Shown: positions 9,516 through 17,570 of the stretch, in pieces
Layout of the letters: every line of letters begins with the position of its first letter
Position numbering within the stretch: position 1 is the stretch's first letter
Program-made: the position numbers and the translations under genes
Notes under the pieces: model-generated
What the model was told of the DNA's origin: nothing
Database searches by the model: none
What the model saw: only the letters and a program-made list of their open reading frames with translations
Assembly (NCBI RefSeq): GCF_019976975.1
Contig: NZ_AP024630.1
Location: 5,084,001-5,148,000, forward strand
Reading direction: 5' to 3'
DNA: 64,000 bases
Source of the DNA: Arthrobacter sp. NtRootA1
Lineage (GTDB): Bacteria; Actinomycetota; Actinomycetes; Actinomycetales; Micrococcaceae

Positions 9516-9608
9516 ATGAACTACCCGTTACAGCTGTTGCCGGACGCATCCAGTCCAACATCTTTGTCAGTTCCTGTTGAAGCCTCTCTGCAAGTGCAAG
9601 CTGCATGA
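9516..9608 (+). CDS. Possible 30-codon leader ORF coupled to the permease
   Basis: ATG at 9516 has AAGAAGG about nine bases upstream and opens a 30-residue reading frame (starts MNYPLQLLPDASS, ends LQVQAA). Its TGA at 9606 overlaps the ATG of the following permease at 9605 in an ATGA arrangement. The permease itself has no good ribosome-binding site, so translation of this short frame could deliver ribosomes to it. Not a recognised peptide; it has no stacked rare codons or obvious attenuator hairpin. Could be chance. Confidence 0.45.
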   Translation: MNYPLQLLPDASSPTSLSVPVEASLQVQAA

Positions 9609-11080
9609 GCACGGACGCGGACCTCCTGGAGGCAACTGGACCGACGCCCAATCCTGAATCCCTTCAACTGAAACGGGAGATGGGGTTCTGGTCCTCCTTC
9701 TCCCTGGCATTCGCATTCATGTCGCCAATCATCGGCCTGTACGGAGTGTTTGGCTTGGCCTTGATGGCGGCCGGGCCTGCCTTCTGGTGGGGCCTCTTGG
9801 TGGTCCTGGTGGGCCAAGCCCTGGCAGCAGCGGTGCTCGCCGAGCTCGCGTCACGTTGGCCGGTGGCCGGCGGTGTCTGTCTTTGGTCCAGGTCCCTTCT
9901 GGGACACACCTACAGCTGGTACGCCGGGTGGGCCTACATCTGGACCCTCATCATCACAGTTGCCGCTGTCGCGTTCGGAGGAGGCACATTCCTTGCCTCA
10001 TTGCTCGGCATCGAACAGCCTGACACCACAACCAAAATCGTGCTGGGCGCCGTCATCCTGCTGATCAGTACCATTGCCAACTCCGCCGGAAGGAAGTGGC
10101 TCAGCCTGCTGGTGACCGTAAGCATCGTTTGCGAGGTCATCGCAAGCCTGGGAGTCGGCTTGATACTCATCATCTTCCACCGCAGGAATTCCTTTGACAC
10201 GATTCTGGCGTCGTTCGGAAATGCACCCGACACCACCACCGCATATGTCTTCGGGCCTTTCCTGGCGGCAGTGGCAATCATCGGATGGTCGTTTGTTGGA
10301 TTTGAGAGCGCCGGCGCCATAGCCGAGGAAGTTCGATCTCCCGAGCGCAAAGTGCCACGGGCAGTCCTGACATCCCTGATAACCGTGGCATCCGTCATCA
10401 CCTTTTCCTGCCTCGCCCTGCTCTTGGCGATTCCAGATATCGGTGCCGCCATGTCCGGAGCTGATCCGGACCCGATAACCACAACCCTGACGGCCAATCT
10501 CGGCGAGGGAGTCACCAAGCCACTTCTGGTGACTATTGTCCTGGGATTCATTGCGGGGACAGTGGCCCTGCAGGCGGCAGCATCGCGTGCGATTTTCGCC
10601 TTCGCCAGGCTTGATGCCCTTCCGGCGGCCAAGTATCTGCGGCGGCTTAGCAAGACCGACCATCTGCCCATCAATGCGCTCCTGGTGTCCGCAGCCGCTT
10701 CAGTGATCGTGCTGGCACTTTCTGCATCACAGGTTTACGGCGCCCTGATCGCCTTCGCGACCGCCGGCTTCTATGTGGCATTCATTTTTCCGGTGCTGGC
10801 CGCGCTGGTGGTACGGCTGAAAGGTCAATGGAAGGCAGGCGCCTTCAGCCTGGGAAGTCTTGGCCTGGTTGTAAACGTGGCCGCGCTCTTATGGTTGGGT
10901 TTTGAAATCGTCAATATCTCGTGGCCGCGCCAACCCGAAGCGCCCTGGTACCAGAACTACGCAGTCATCGTCGTCTTCGTAGTCCTTGGTTTGGCAGGAT
11001 TTGCCGTGGAGAGATTCCTCCATCGACGCAACAGCGCCAAGCACGAGCCGGATCGGGAAGAGTTCACAGTGGGAGCGTAG
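9605..11080 (+). CDS. APC-superfamily amino acid permease
   Basis: 491-aa membrane protein with about 12 hydrophobic helices. The N-terminus KREMGFWSSFSLAFAFMSPIIGLYGVFGLAL-type opening and the FVGFESAGAIAEEVRSPERKVPRAV segment are characteristic of the amino acid/choline (BAT1/ACT) branch of the APC superfamily. It imports an amino acid, amine or choline-like solute by symport. No Shine-Dalgarno site precedes it; a short upstream ORF overlaps its start. It is the last gene of the left cluster and gives the cluster a second uptake system beside the NCS1 carrier. Confidence 0.85.
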   Translation: MSTDADLLEATGPTPNPESLQLKREMGFWSSFSLAFAFMSPIIGLYGVFGLALMAAGPAFWWGLLVVLVGQALAAAVLAELASRWPVAGGVCLWSRSLLGHTYSWYAGWAYIWTLIITVAAVAFGGGTFLASLLGIEQPDTTTKIVLGAVILLISTIANSAGRKWLSLLVTVSIVCEVIASLGVGLILIIFHRRNSFDTILASFGNAPDTTTAYVFGPFLAAVAIIGWSFVGFESAGAIAEEVRSPERKVPRAVLTSLITVASVITFSCLALLLAIPDIGAAMSGADPDPITTTLTANLGEGVTKPLLVTIVLGFIAGTVALQAAASRAIFAFARLDALPAAKYLRRLSKTDHLPINALLVSAAASVIVLALSASQVYGALIAFATAGFYVAFIFPVLAALVVRLKGQWKAGAFSLGSLGLVVNVAALLWLGFEIVNISWPRQPEAPWYQNYAVIVVFVVLGLAGFAVERFLHRRNSAKHEPDREEFTVGA

Positions 11081-11192
11081 GCCCAGGCGACCGGCGGCTG
11101 TCTCGCAGCCCTTTGACACCCTTTCGAAAGCTCGGAGTGGTAGTTTGATCTCTGCTTGAGGCAGACACACGCACCCAATCGGAGGACATTGC

Positions 11193-11648
11193 ATGCTTAA
11201 GGGTTTCAAGGACTTCATACTTCGCGGCAACGTGATCGAACTGGCCATTGCAGTCGTCATCGGCAGTGCTTTCACGGCCCTCGTTGCTGCATTCACCACC
11301 AACATCATCAACCCGGTCATCGCTGCGGCCGGCGGCGTGAACGCCGACGGCCTGGGTTTCCGGATCTGGCAGGACAACCCCGCCACCTTCATCAACTTCG
11401 GTGCGGTACTCACGGCAATGGTTACGTTCGTCATCACCGCGGCAGTGGTCTACTTCATCTTCGTGGCGCCCATGAACAAGATCAACTCCATGGTCAAGAA
11501 CCGCCTCTCCACTGAGGAGCCCGAGGAAGAGCCGCTGCCCGCGGACACCGCGCTGCTGGCAGAAATCCGCGATCTCCTGAAGGAAGTTGCCATCAGCAAC
11601 CGCAGCACGGAACGCGATTCCGATCTCGACTCAGACAGCATCCGCTAG
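11193..11648 (+). CDS. mscL: Large-conductance mechanosensitive channel
   Basis: 151-aa MscL, the homopentameric membrane channel that opens on osmotic downshock. MLKGFKDFILRGNVIELAIAVVIG is the family N-terminus plus TM1 pore helix, with a second TM around residues 70-92 (TAMVTFVITAAVVYFIFV) and a charged cytoplasmic tail beginning APMNKINSM, rich in Glu. CGGAGGA lies just upstream of the start. Slightly longer than the E. coli protein because of the acidic tail, as is usual for actinobacteria. It stands alone, followed by a terminator. Confidence 0.96.
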   Translation: MLKGFKDFILRGNVIELAIAVVIGSAFTALVAAFTTNIINPVIAAAGGVNADGLGFRIWQDNPATFINFGAVLTAMVTFVITAAVVYFIFVAPMNKINSMVKNRLSTEEPEEEPLPADTALLAEIRDLLKEVAISNRSTERDSDLDSDSIR

Positions 11649-11705
11649 GCCAGTCCTCGGAGTAGCTCTCTAACCAACCGCTCCTTCCCGGTTGCATCGC
11701 ATAGT

Positions 11706-11737
11706 CCGGTGTTCTCCCCGCGAGAACACCGGGCTTT
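11706..11737 (+). terminator. Rho-independent terminator after mscL
   Basis: Perfect 11-bp stem CCGGTGTTCTC / GAGAACACCGG with a five-base loop, followed by GCTTTTGCGTTT. Confidence 0.85.
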
Positions 11738-11857
11738 TGCGTTTCTGACGTGGTCCGGGCATCACAAACCGGGCAGGAACGCAGCGCTCAAGGTCCTGTC
11801 CCCAGAACGTGACCCGGTAGCAACCCTCCCGAAACAGGCTCAGGGCAGCATGAGAGC

Positions 11858-12733
11858 ATGAAACCCAAGCCGAGCTCTCCCGTCACCGCGGACCTCGTGT
11901 GCGATGTCTGCGGTCAACTGCCGGAACCGCCCAAGGCCCGGCTCACCCTGGCCAACATCGCGGTCATGCTTCCCATTGAACTGCTGGTTCACGCGGCGGT
12001 TGTGGAAACCCATCTCCCCTATCTGGCCAAGGTTCTCCTGCTAACTGTCACGGCCACCGTGCTGGTCATCTGGGTTGCCGAGCCTTCGGCCGCGAAGGTC
12101 CTCCGGCGATGGCTGCATGCTCCGGCCCTTCGCCAGCGGCACAAGCTGCACGCGGCCCCGGCTTTGTGGCGTGCTCGGGTCTTGCTGCGCGACCAGCCCG
12201 GTTCGCTGCAGAAAATCACCCAGTCCTTGGCCAAGCTGGAGACGAACATCCTCAGCATTCACGTTCACCCGATGGATGGAACCGGCACCGTGATGGATGA
12301 GTTCGTCCTCTCCGCCCCCGGCGAGGTCACCGAGCAGGGACTACTAAAAGCACTCGACGACGGCGGCGGCCGTGAGTCTCACGTGTGGCCTACCACGGCA
12401 CTCGCCATGGCCGACGGCCAAACCAAGGCGCTGAGCCTCGCCGCCCGTATTGCCGGGAACCCGAATGAGCTCCCGCACGCTGTCGCCGAACTGCTGTCCG
12501 CCAAAGTAGTCCCCAACGGCCCGGAAAACCCGGCACCCACGGCGAGTCCCGGCGTCGGGCCTTCAACGGACATCCTCAAGATTCCAACTGCATGGCACGG
12601 ACCGGTGGTTTTCTCCCGTCCGGGAGAGCCGTTCACCCCAGCCGAGTCGGCCCGAGCACATAGGCTGGCTGAGCTGGCTGAGATTTTGGCATACAGGCCT
12701 ACCGACACCTCATCTTCGGCATACCAGCCTTAA
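11858..12733 (+). CDS. Membrane-associated ACT-domain protein
   Basis: 291-aa protein. The N-terminus has a CDVC pair (residues about 14-17), then two hydrophobic segments (about 36-55 and 58-80). A typical ACT domain follows (around 105-180): RVLLRDQPGSLQKITQSLA, then NILSIHVHP. ACT domains bind small ligands, usually amino acids, and regulate attached activities; here no enzyme domain is seen. The C-terminal 100 residues are low in recognised motifs. Monocistronic, with a terminator behind it. A sensory or regulatory role is inferred; no partner is evident. Confidence 0.75.
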   Translation: MKPKPSSPVTADLVCDVCGQLPEPPKARLTLANIAVMLPIELLVHAAVVETHLPYLAKVLLLTVTATVLVIWVAEPSAAKVLRRWLHAPALRQRHKLHAAPALWRARVLLRDQPGSLQKITQSLAKLETNILSIHVHPMDGTGTVMDEFVLSAPGEVTEQGLLKALDDGGGRESHVWPTTALAMADGQTKALSLAARIAGNPNELPHAVAELLSAKVVPNGPENPAPTASPGVGPSTDILKIPTAWHGPVVFSRPGEPFTPAESARAHRLAELAEILAYRPTDTSSSAYQP

Positions 12734-12762
12734 CCAACACTCCTTCGCGGTGGGCACTCGGG

Positions 12763-12796
12763 AAACCCGGCATTCCCTTGGAAGTGCCGGGTTTTC
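12763..12796 (+). terminator. Rho-independent terminator after the ACT-domain gene
   Basis: AAACCCGGCA pairs with TGCCGGGTTT around a 12-base spacer, with the right arm running into TTTTCG. Confidence 0.75.
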
Positions 12797-12807
12797 GCTG
12801 TTGTAGG

Positions 12808-12831
12808 GGCATCCGCGGGAATTGAACCCGC
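12808..12831 (-). other. tRNA-like T-arm and acceptor fragment
   Basis: On the minus strand the sequence reads GCGGG-TTCAATT-CCCGC (five-base stem, seven-base loop matching the TTCRANY rule of a T-arm) and then GGATGCC, the right length for a 3' acceptor strand. No partner GGCATCC acceptor strand, D-arm or anticodon arm is found within about 100 bases, so it is not a complete tRNA gene. It may be the relic of a tRNA 3' end, which is the usual target of integrases, or chance. Confidence 0.35.
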
Positions 12832-12866
12832 ACAGGCAGCCCACACAGTCACATTCCGTTTTCAGA

Positions 12867-12944
12867 TTGGGTATACCAAAAGTCTTGACAGTGCCGCCCG
12901 TCACATCTAACTTAGATTTTGGGATCCCAAAACGGGATCCCAAA
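12867..12944 (+). promoter_or_regulatory. Promoter with three palindromic operator candidates
   Basis: TTGACA (12885-12890), 17-bp spacer, TAACTT (12908-12913). GGTATACC (12870-12877, extended imperfectly to 12867-12880) lies just upstream of the -35. TTTTGGGATCCCAAAA (12917-12932) is a perfect 16-bp palindrome at the expected transcription start, followed at once by a second GGGATCCC (12934-12941). All three share GGN4CC, like sites of FCD-type GntR repressors; the GntR gene at 14561 is the obvious candidate. The surrounding gene-free stretch 12734-13107 holds the ACT-gene terminator, the tRNA-like fragment, this promoter and a roughly 160-base leader in which nothing else was recognised. 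Confidence 0.65.
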
Positions 12945-13107
12945 CAGACTCGCTACCGGCTGCGGCCCCCGCCACCAAAAGGACGGGGATCGCAACAGTT
13001 GCCGCCGGCACGGGTCCGGCTGCAGCGATATCCCGCCCGGCTCATTCCCCCAAAGACATACCCCAAAAGACATTCCACCCCCTGTTGACTCCTCTGAAGG
13101 AGAAGCT

Positions 13108-14457
13108 GTGTCTCCCCAAAACGCCCAACTGGCAACCCAGGAAAACCAGGAAAACGAGCCCAAAACCGGCAAGGACGGCGTGCAGCGACGCACAAACGTC
13201 CGCTGGAAGCTCTTCATCCTGCTCCTGGTCCTGGTCGCCGTCAATTACATCGACCGCGGTTCAATTTCCGTAGCTCTCCCCATCATCCAGAAGGAGTTCA
13301 ACCTCCCGCCCGAGCTTGTGGGGCTCCTGTTGTCGGCCTTCTTCTGGACCTATGCACTCATGCAAATCCCCGTGGGTTTGCTGATCGACAAGTTCGGTCC
13401 CCGCAAGGTGGTCACGGCCTCCTGCATTGGTTGGGGTGCCGCAACTGCCGCCTCCGGTTTCGCCGGAGGATTCCTCAGCATGTTCATCGCCCGCCTGGGT
13501 ATCGGTGTCACCGAGGCAGGCGTCATGCCTGCCGGTGGCAAACTAAACGCCATCTGGATGCACAAGAAGGAACGTGGCCGCGGCGCCACCATCCTCGACG
13601 CCGGAGCTCCACTGGGCGCTGGCCTGGGCGGCATCCTCATCACCTGGCTGATCGCCTCCACGGGCAGCTGGCGCATGTCCTTCATCATCGCCGGTGCCCT
13701 CACGATTCTCATGGGCTTGGCCATCTGGTGGTACATCCGTGATAACCCCCGCCAACACAAGGCTGTCAACGACGCCGAAGCCGACTACATCGAGGCTTCC
13801 CACGCCGAGGACGACGCCGAGGCCGCCAAGGAAGGCGCCCAGGGCAAGCGCGCCCTGTTGCCCTACCTGAAGTTCCGTTCCTTCTGGGCAATGTGCTTCG
13901 GCTGGCTTGGCTTCAACGGCGTGTTCTACGGCCTGCTCACCTGGGGTCCGCTGTACCTCGCACAGGCCAAGGGCTTCGACCTGAAGACGATCGGCTGGTC
14001 CACGTTCGTGATCTTCGGCGCCGGGTTCGTCGGCGAAATCCTCGGTGGCATCATCGCCGACAAGTGGCGGGCATCCGGTGCCTCCGCTAACCGGGTCATG
14101 CGCACCCTGCTGGGTATCTCCAGCGTCGTAGTGGTGGGCGGCCTCGTAGGTGTCACGGTCGTCGCAGACCCCATCACCGCCGTCGTGCTTCTCTCGGTAG
14201 TCCTCTTCTTCCTGCGCTGGGTTGGCCTGTTCTGGTCCATCCCGTCCATCCTGGGCGGCCGCACGAATGCGGGCGTGCTCGGCGGGGCAATGAACTTCAG
14301 CGGCAACATCGCCGGATTCGTCACCCCGATTGTGGTAGGCCTGATTGTCGGGGCCACCGGCTCCTACACCTGGGCGCTGCTGTACTTTGTTGGATCCGCG
14401 GTGATCATGGGCATCTCCGTCCTGGCCTTGGATTACAACAAGCGACTCCCGGTCTAA
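13108..14457 (+). CDS. MFS transporter, anion:cation symporter (ACS) type
   Basis: 449-aa major facilitator with 12 predicted helices. VNYIDRGSISVALPIIQKEF at the first helix and LLIDKFGPRKV in the loop 2-3 are typical of the ACS branch that carries organic acids such as glucarate, phthalate, 4-hydroxyphenylacetate or allantoate. The GTG at 13108 is chosen because AAGGAG lies six bases before it; upstream in-frame codons encode a Pro/Gly/His-rich leader with no family match and overlap the operators. It is the first gene of a probable operon with a GntR regulator and three cyclic-amide or acid enzymes, so it is the likely substrate importer. Confidence 0.88.
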   Translation: MSPQNAQLATQENQENEPKTGKDGVQRRTNVRWKLFILLLVLVAVNYIDRGSISVALPIIQKEFNLPPELVGLLLSAFFWTYALMQIPVGLLIDKFGPRKVVTASCIGWGAATAASGFAGGFLSMFIARLGIGVTEAGVMPAGGKLNAIWMHKKERGRGATILDAGAPLGAGLGGILITWLIASTGSWRMSFIIAGALTILMGLAIWWYIRDNPRQHKAVNDAEADYIEASHAEDDAEAAKEGAQGKRALLPYLKFRSFWAMCFGWLGFNGVFYGLLTWGPLYLAQAKGFDLKTIGWSTFVIFGAGFVGEILGGIIADKWRASGASANRVMRTLLGISSVVVVGGLVGVTVVADPITAVVLLSVVLFFLRWVGLFWSIPSILGGRTNAGVLGGAMNFSGNIAGFVTPIVVGLIVGATGSYTWALLYFVGSAVIMGISVLALDYNKRLPV

Positions 14458-14471
14458 CTCGCCTGACCGGG

Positions 14472-14505
14472 CCGGCCGGACGGTCCTGAACCGCCGGACG
14501 GCCGG
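14472..14505 (+). terminator. GC-rich hairpin between transporter and regulator
   Basis: CCGGCCG pairs with CGGCCGG, with an inner CGGT/ACCG stem. No T-run follows; it may lower read-through or protect the transporter mRNA rather than terminate fully. Confidence 0.35.
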
Positions 14506-14560
14506 AACCCCGCCTGGTCACCGGGCGCACTGCCTCACACATCACGAAAATGGAGCTGAC

Positions 14561-15241
14561 ATGCTAGCCGCAGAAGACACCACAAGCACTGAGCGCCCCC
14601 TCCGGGAGTCAGTGCGTGACACGCTCCGTTCGAGGATTTTTGAGGGGCACTATGCGCCCGGTACCAGGCTGGTGGAACGTGACCTCGCCGCCGAATTCAA
14701 CGTTTCCCGACTGCCCATCCGCGAAGCACTCCGGATGCTGAGGCAAGAAGGACTCATCCGGGACCGCGCTGGCCGCGGTTCCGAAGTCAGCGGCCTAAGC
14801 CCCAAGGACGTAGAGGACCTCTTCGACGTCCGTCAATCGCTGGAAGTCCTCGCCTGCCGGTTGGCAGCCAGGCGGGCCACCACCGGGGATCTCGAACACC
14901 TCGCCGGACTTCTGGACGAGGCCGACCGCTGCCTCGCCAAGGGCTCCATCCTGGAAGCCCACCGCGCCAACAGCGATTTCCACGATGCCATAACGGCCAT
15001 CGCCAACAACGACTTTCTCCGCTCCGCGCTGGAACCACTCCAGGGACGCATGCACTGGCTGTTCCGCCACGTCAGCGACCTCCCGGAACTCATCCAGGAA
15101 CACCGCGACCTCTACAATGCCATCGCCAGCGGGGATCCCGACCGCGCAGCCATCCAATCGGCGTCGCACATCGGCAAGTACCGCGAGCAATTCCCGGAGG
15201 ACTCCAGCGCCACCGAGCCCAAGCTACGGAAGAAACCATGA
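14561..15241 (+). CDS. GntR-family regulator with FCD ligand domain
   Basis: 226-aa protein. Residues about 10-75 form the GntR winged helix (LRSRIFEGHYAPGTRL, then RDLAAEFNVSRLPIREALRML). The remainder is an all-helical FCD domain with the expected metal-site spacing: Asp/His in SDFHDAI, then His in WLFRHVSD and HIGKYR near the C-terminus. FCD regulators bind organic acids and usually repress adjacent catabolic genes. Its stop overlaps the next start (ATGA). It probably acts on the GGN4CC palindromes at the promoter of the transporter upstream. Confidence 0.9.
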   Translation: MLAAEDTTSTERPLRESVRDTLRSRIFEGHYAPGTRLVERDLAAEFNVSRLPIREALRMLRQEGLIRDRAGRGSEVSGLSPKDVEDLFDVRQSLEVLACRLAARRATTGDLEHLAGLLDEADRCLAKGSILEAHRANSDFHDAITAIANNDFLRSALEPLQGRMHWLFRHVSDLPELIQEHRDLYNAIASGDPDRAAIQSASHIGKYREQFPEDSSATEPKLRKKP

Positions 15242-16095
15242 AACTCCTGGTCATCAACCCCAACATCAGTGACGACGTCACCGCCCTGATCGAAGCCGAG
15301 GCCCTGCGCTCGGCAGGTCCGGATACCGAATTGATCGTTCGGACAGCCGGGCACGGCGTCGAATACATCGAAACCCGCTTCGAGTCGCTTATCGCCGCCG
15401 GCGCTGTGGCTGAGTTGATCGCCGAATACGCGCACGACGGCGGTGCTGGCCTTGGCCACGGCTCTGGCCTTGGGCACCAAGATGGTAGCGCCGCTGTGGA
15501 CGGCGTCGTTGTGGCAGCCTTCGGAGATCCCGGAATGCCTGCGCTGAAGGAACTCGTTGACGTACCGGTTATCGGCATCACCGAGGCGGCACTGTGCGCG
15601 GCAGCATTGCAGGGTCACCGTTTCTCGATCATCGCCATTTCGGACCGTATCCAGGCCTGGTACCTGGACTGCGTGGAACGCTTCGGTTTTGCCGGCCGTC
15701 TCGCTTCCATCCGCTCCATCAACCAAAGCCTGAATTCCATAGGATCGGTGCAGGCAGATTTCAAGGAAACCCTGCTGGCGCTGAGCCGCCAGGCGGTCGC
15801 TGAGGACGGTGCCGACGTCGTGATCCTTGCAGGTGCGCCTCTCGCCGGACTTGCCCGCGAGCTCGAAGGGCAAATCCCCGTGCCCGTGGTGGACGGAATT
15901 TCCGCAGGGATCCGCATGACGGAGGCCGTGGTCGCGTTGAAGTCCGGCGTTCACCGGGGCGGCTCGTTCGCGGCGCCGCCGGTCAAGCGGAGGCGGGGTC
16001 TCTCGGAAAACCTCGACGCCGCCCTGAGTGCCGCTCAATCGGCGCACGTCTCCTCCCCGCCGGTTCCGGCAACACCCGTCCTACCGTCCCGCTAA
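15238..16095 (+). CDS. Hydantoin/Asp-Glu racemase-like protein lacking both catalytic cysteines
   Basis: 285-aa member of the Asp/Glu/hydantoin racemase superfamily, with MKLLVINPNIS, FGDPGMPALKEL, VIGITEAAL and VVDGISAGI in family order. Known hydantoin racemases use two cysteines (Cys76 and Cys181). Here the first aligned position is Ala94 (VVAAFGDPGM) and the second Gly199 (VILAGAPLAG); subtracting an insertion of about 18 residues near residues 67-84 brings both positions into register. The other cysteines present (residues 120, 145) do not fall at either site. Racemisation by the known two-base mechanism therefore seems impossible. It overlaps the regulator gene and precedes a hydantoinase-like gene by 26 bp. 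It may be an isomerase or lyase of another type, or a regulatory subunit. Confidence 0.8.
   Translation: MKLLVINPNISDDVTALIEAEALRSAGPDTELIVRTAGHGVEYIETRFESLIAAGAVAELIAEYAHDGGAGLGHGSGLGHQDGSAAVDGVVVAAFGDPGMPALKELVDVPVIGITEAALCAAALQGHRFSIIAISDRIQAWYLDCVERFGFAGRLASIRSINQSLNSIGSVQADFKETLLALSRQAVAEDGADVVILAGAPLAGLARELEGQIPVPVVDGISAGIRMTEAVVALKSGVHRGGSFAAPPVKRRRGLSENLDAALSAAQSAHVSSPPVPATPVLPSR
15442..15477 (+). repeat. 18-bp tandem duplication inside the racemase-like gene
   Basis: Two adjacent 18-base units (differing at three bases) encode GAGLGH and GSGLGH, creating part of a Gly/His-rich insertion not expected in the family. Confidence 0.8.
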
Positions 16096-16121
16096 AACTT
16101 CCAAGAACAAGGAGGACAACG

Positions 16122-17561
16122 ATGTCCCATTTCCCCGATCTCGTCATCGCCAACGGCACCGTCGTCAACAGTTTCGGCAGGCAGGCCGCCCACGTCGTGG
16201 TCGACGGCGGACGCATCGTAGAGCTCGTTGACGCTGCCGAACCTATTCCCTCGGCTGCACGAACCATTGAAGCCCATGGCCAGTTGGTCATTCCCGGCGG
16301 CATCGACGGCCACTGCCATGTTGCCCAAGTGACGGGCCGATTCCGCACTTTGGATGATTACCGGACCACGTCAACGGCAGCACTCTGGGGTGGGACCACC
16401 ACCATCATCGATTTCGGCATCCCCCGCGATGCGCAGGAGACTCCGCTCGAAGCGGTCCTGAACAAGAAGCGCCTCGCCACCGAGTCCCGCTGCGGTGTTG
16501 CCCTGCACGGCGCTGTTGTCTCATGGGATGAGACGGTTCCGTGGCAGCTCGAGCAGCTTGCGGCGGAGGGCGTCCGATCCGTGAAGATGTACACCACCAA
16601 CCGCGGCTCAACCATGGCCGATGGTGACACCATCCTGAAGGTCATGCGCGAAATGGTGCGCCTGGATGGCCTCACATACATCCATGCAGAGCACGATCCC
16701 ATCATCACTGGCTGCACTGAGCAGCATGCCTCGGACGGCCGCATCGGCATCGAGCACCTGCACCGTACCCGGCCCGAGCTTGCCGAGGAGATCTCGGTCA
16801 AGGAAACCCTGGCAATGGCCCAGTACACCGGAGCGCCCGTCTATTTTGTCCACCAGTCGACTCCAGGCGCCGTGGACCTCGTGGCCGAAGCCCGCGAGAG
16901 CGGCCAGGAGGCGTACTCCGAGACGTGCCCGCACTACCTCACCCTGGACGACACCGTTTATGGTTCCGCGTTCCCGGAATGGTACGCATGCTGCCCGCCG
17001 ATGCGCAGTGCCGAAACGGTAGCCGCGTTGAAGGATCGGCTGGCCGCGGGTGCGGTCCACACGGTTTCTTCGGACCATTCCTGCTACGACCTCTCCCAAA
17101 AACGCGAGCGCACGGACGATGTCCGCTATATGCCGCACGGCCTCCCCGGCGTGGAAACCCGCATGCCCGTGACGTTCACGGCGATGGTCACCGAATCCGG
17201 GGGCGCTGTGGAGGACTTCGTTGAGGTCTTCTCCGCAGGTCCCGCCAGGATCAATGCAGTCCCGCGAAAGGGAGCGATCGTGGAAGGGTTCGACGCCGAC
17301 ATCGTGATCTTCGATCCCGCCCTCCAGCAAACAGTCGACGGCGGTGCGTTGCACATGGGGACTGATTTCTCGCCTTTTGAGGGGAAGACGCTTAGCGGCT
17401 GGCCCGCAGTGGTGATCTCCGCCGGACGGGTGGTCCTTGATGAAGCAGGTTTCCACGATCCCGGTCCGGTGGGTCGTTTCGTGCCCCGCAACGGCTTCAC
17501 GGAGCACCGCGATGCGCTCTCTGTTCCCGTCATTCCTTCTGTCGAATCCCTCAGCGCTTAG
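16122..17561 (+). CDS. Dihydropyrimidinase/hydantoinase-family amidohydrolase
   Basis: 479-aa cyclic-amide hydrolase of the amidohydrolase superfamily. Metal ligands are visible: HCH (residues 64-66, in the place of the usual HxH), Lys155 in SVKMYTT (the carboxylated lysine), His188 in IHAEH, His in FVHQST and Asp in SSDHSCYD. ETCPHYL is a family marker. Such enzymes open dihydrouracil, hydantoin, allantoin or similar rings to carbamoyl acids. It lies between a racemase-like and a decarboxylase/isomerase-like gene, which suggests ring opening of a cyclic ureide or imide followed by further steps on the acid. Allantoinase, D-hydantoinase and dihydropyrimidinase cannot be told apart from sequence alone. 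Confidence 0.88.
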   Translation: MSHFPDLVIANGTVVNSFGRQAAHVVVDGGRIVELVDAAEPIPSAARTIEAHGQLVIPGGIDGHCHVAQVTGRFRTLDDYRTTSTAALWGGTTTIIDFGIPRDAQETPLEAVLNKKRLATESRCGVALHGAVVSWDETVPWQLEQLAAEGVRSVKMYTTNRGSTMADGDTILKVMREMVRLDGLTYIHAEHDPIITGCTEQHASDGRIGIEHLHRTRPELAEEISVKETLAMAQYTGAPVYFVHQSTPGAVDLVAEARESGQEAYSETCPHYLTLDDTVYGSAFPEWYACCPPMRSAETVAALKDRLAAGAVHTVSSDHSCYDLSQKRERTDDVRYMPHGLPGVETRMPVTFTAMVTESGGAVEDFVEVFSAGPARINAVPRKGAIVEGFDADIVIFDPALQQTVDGGALHMGTDFSPFEGKTLSGWPAVVISAGRVVLDEAGFHDPGPVGRFVPRNGFTEHRDALSVPVIPSVESLSA

Positions 17562-17570
17562 GAGCAAACC

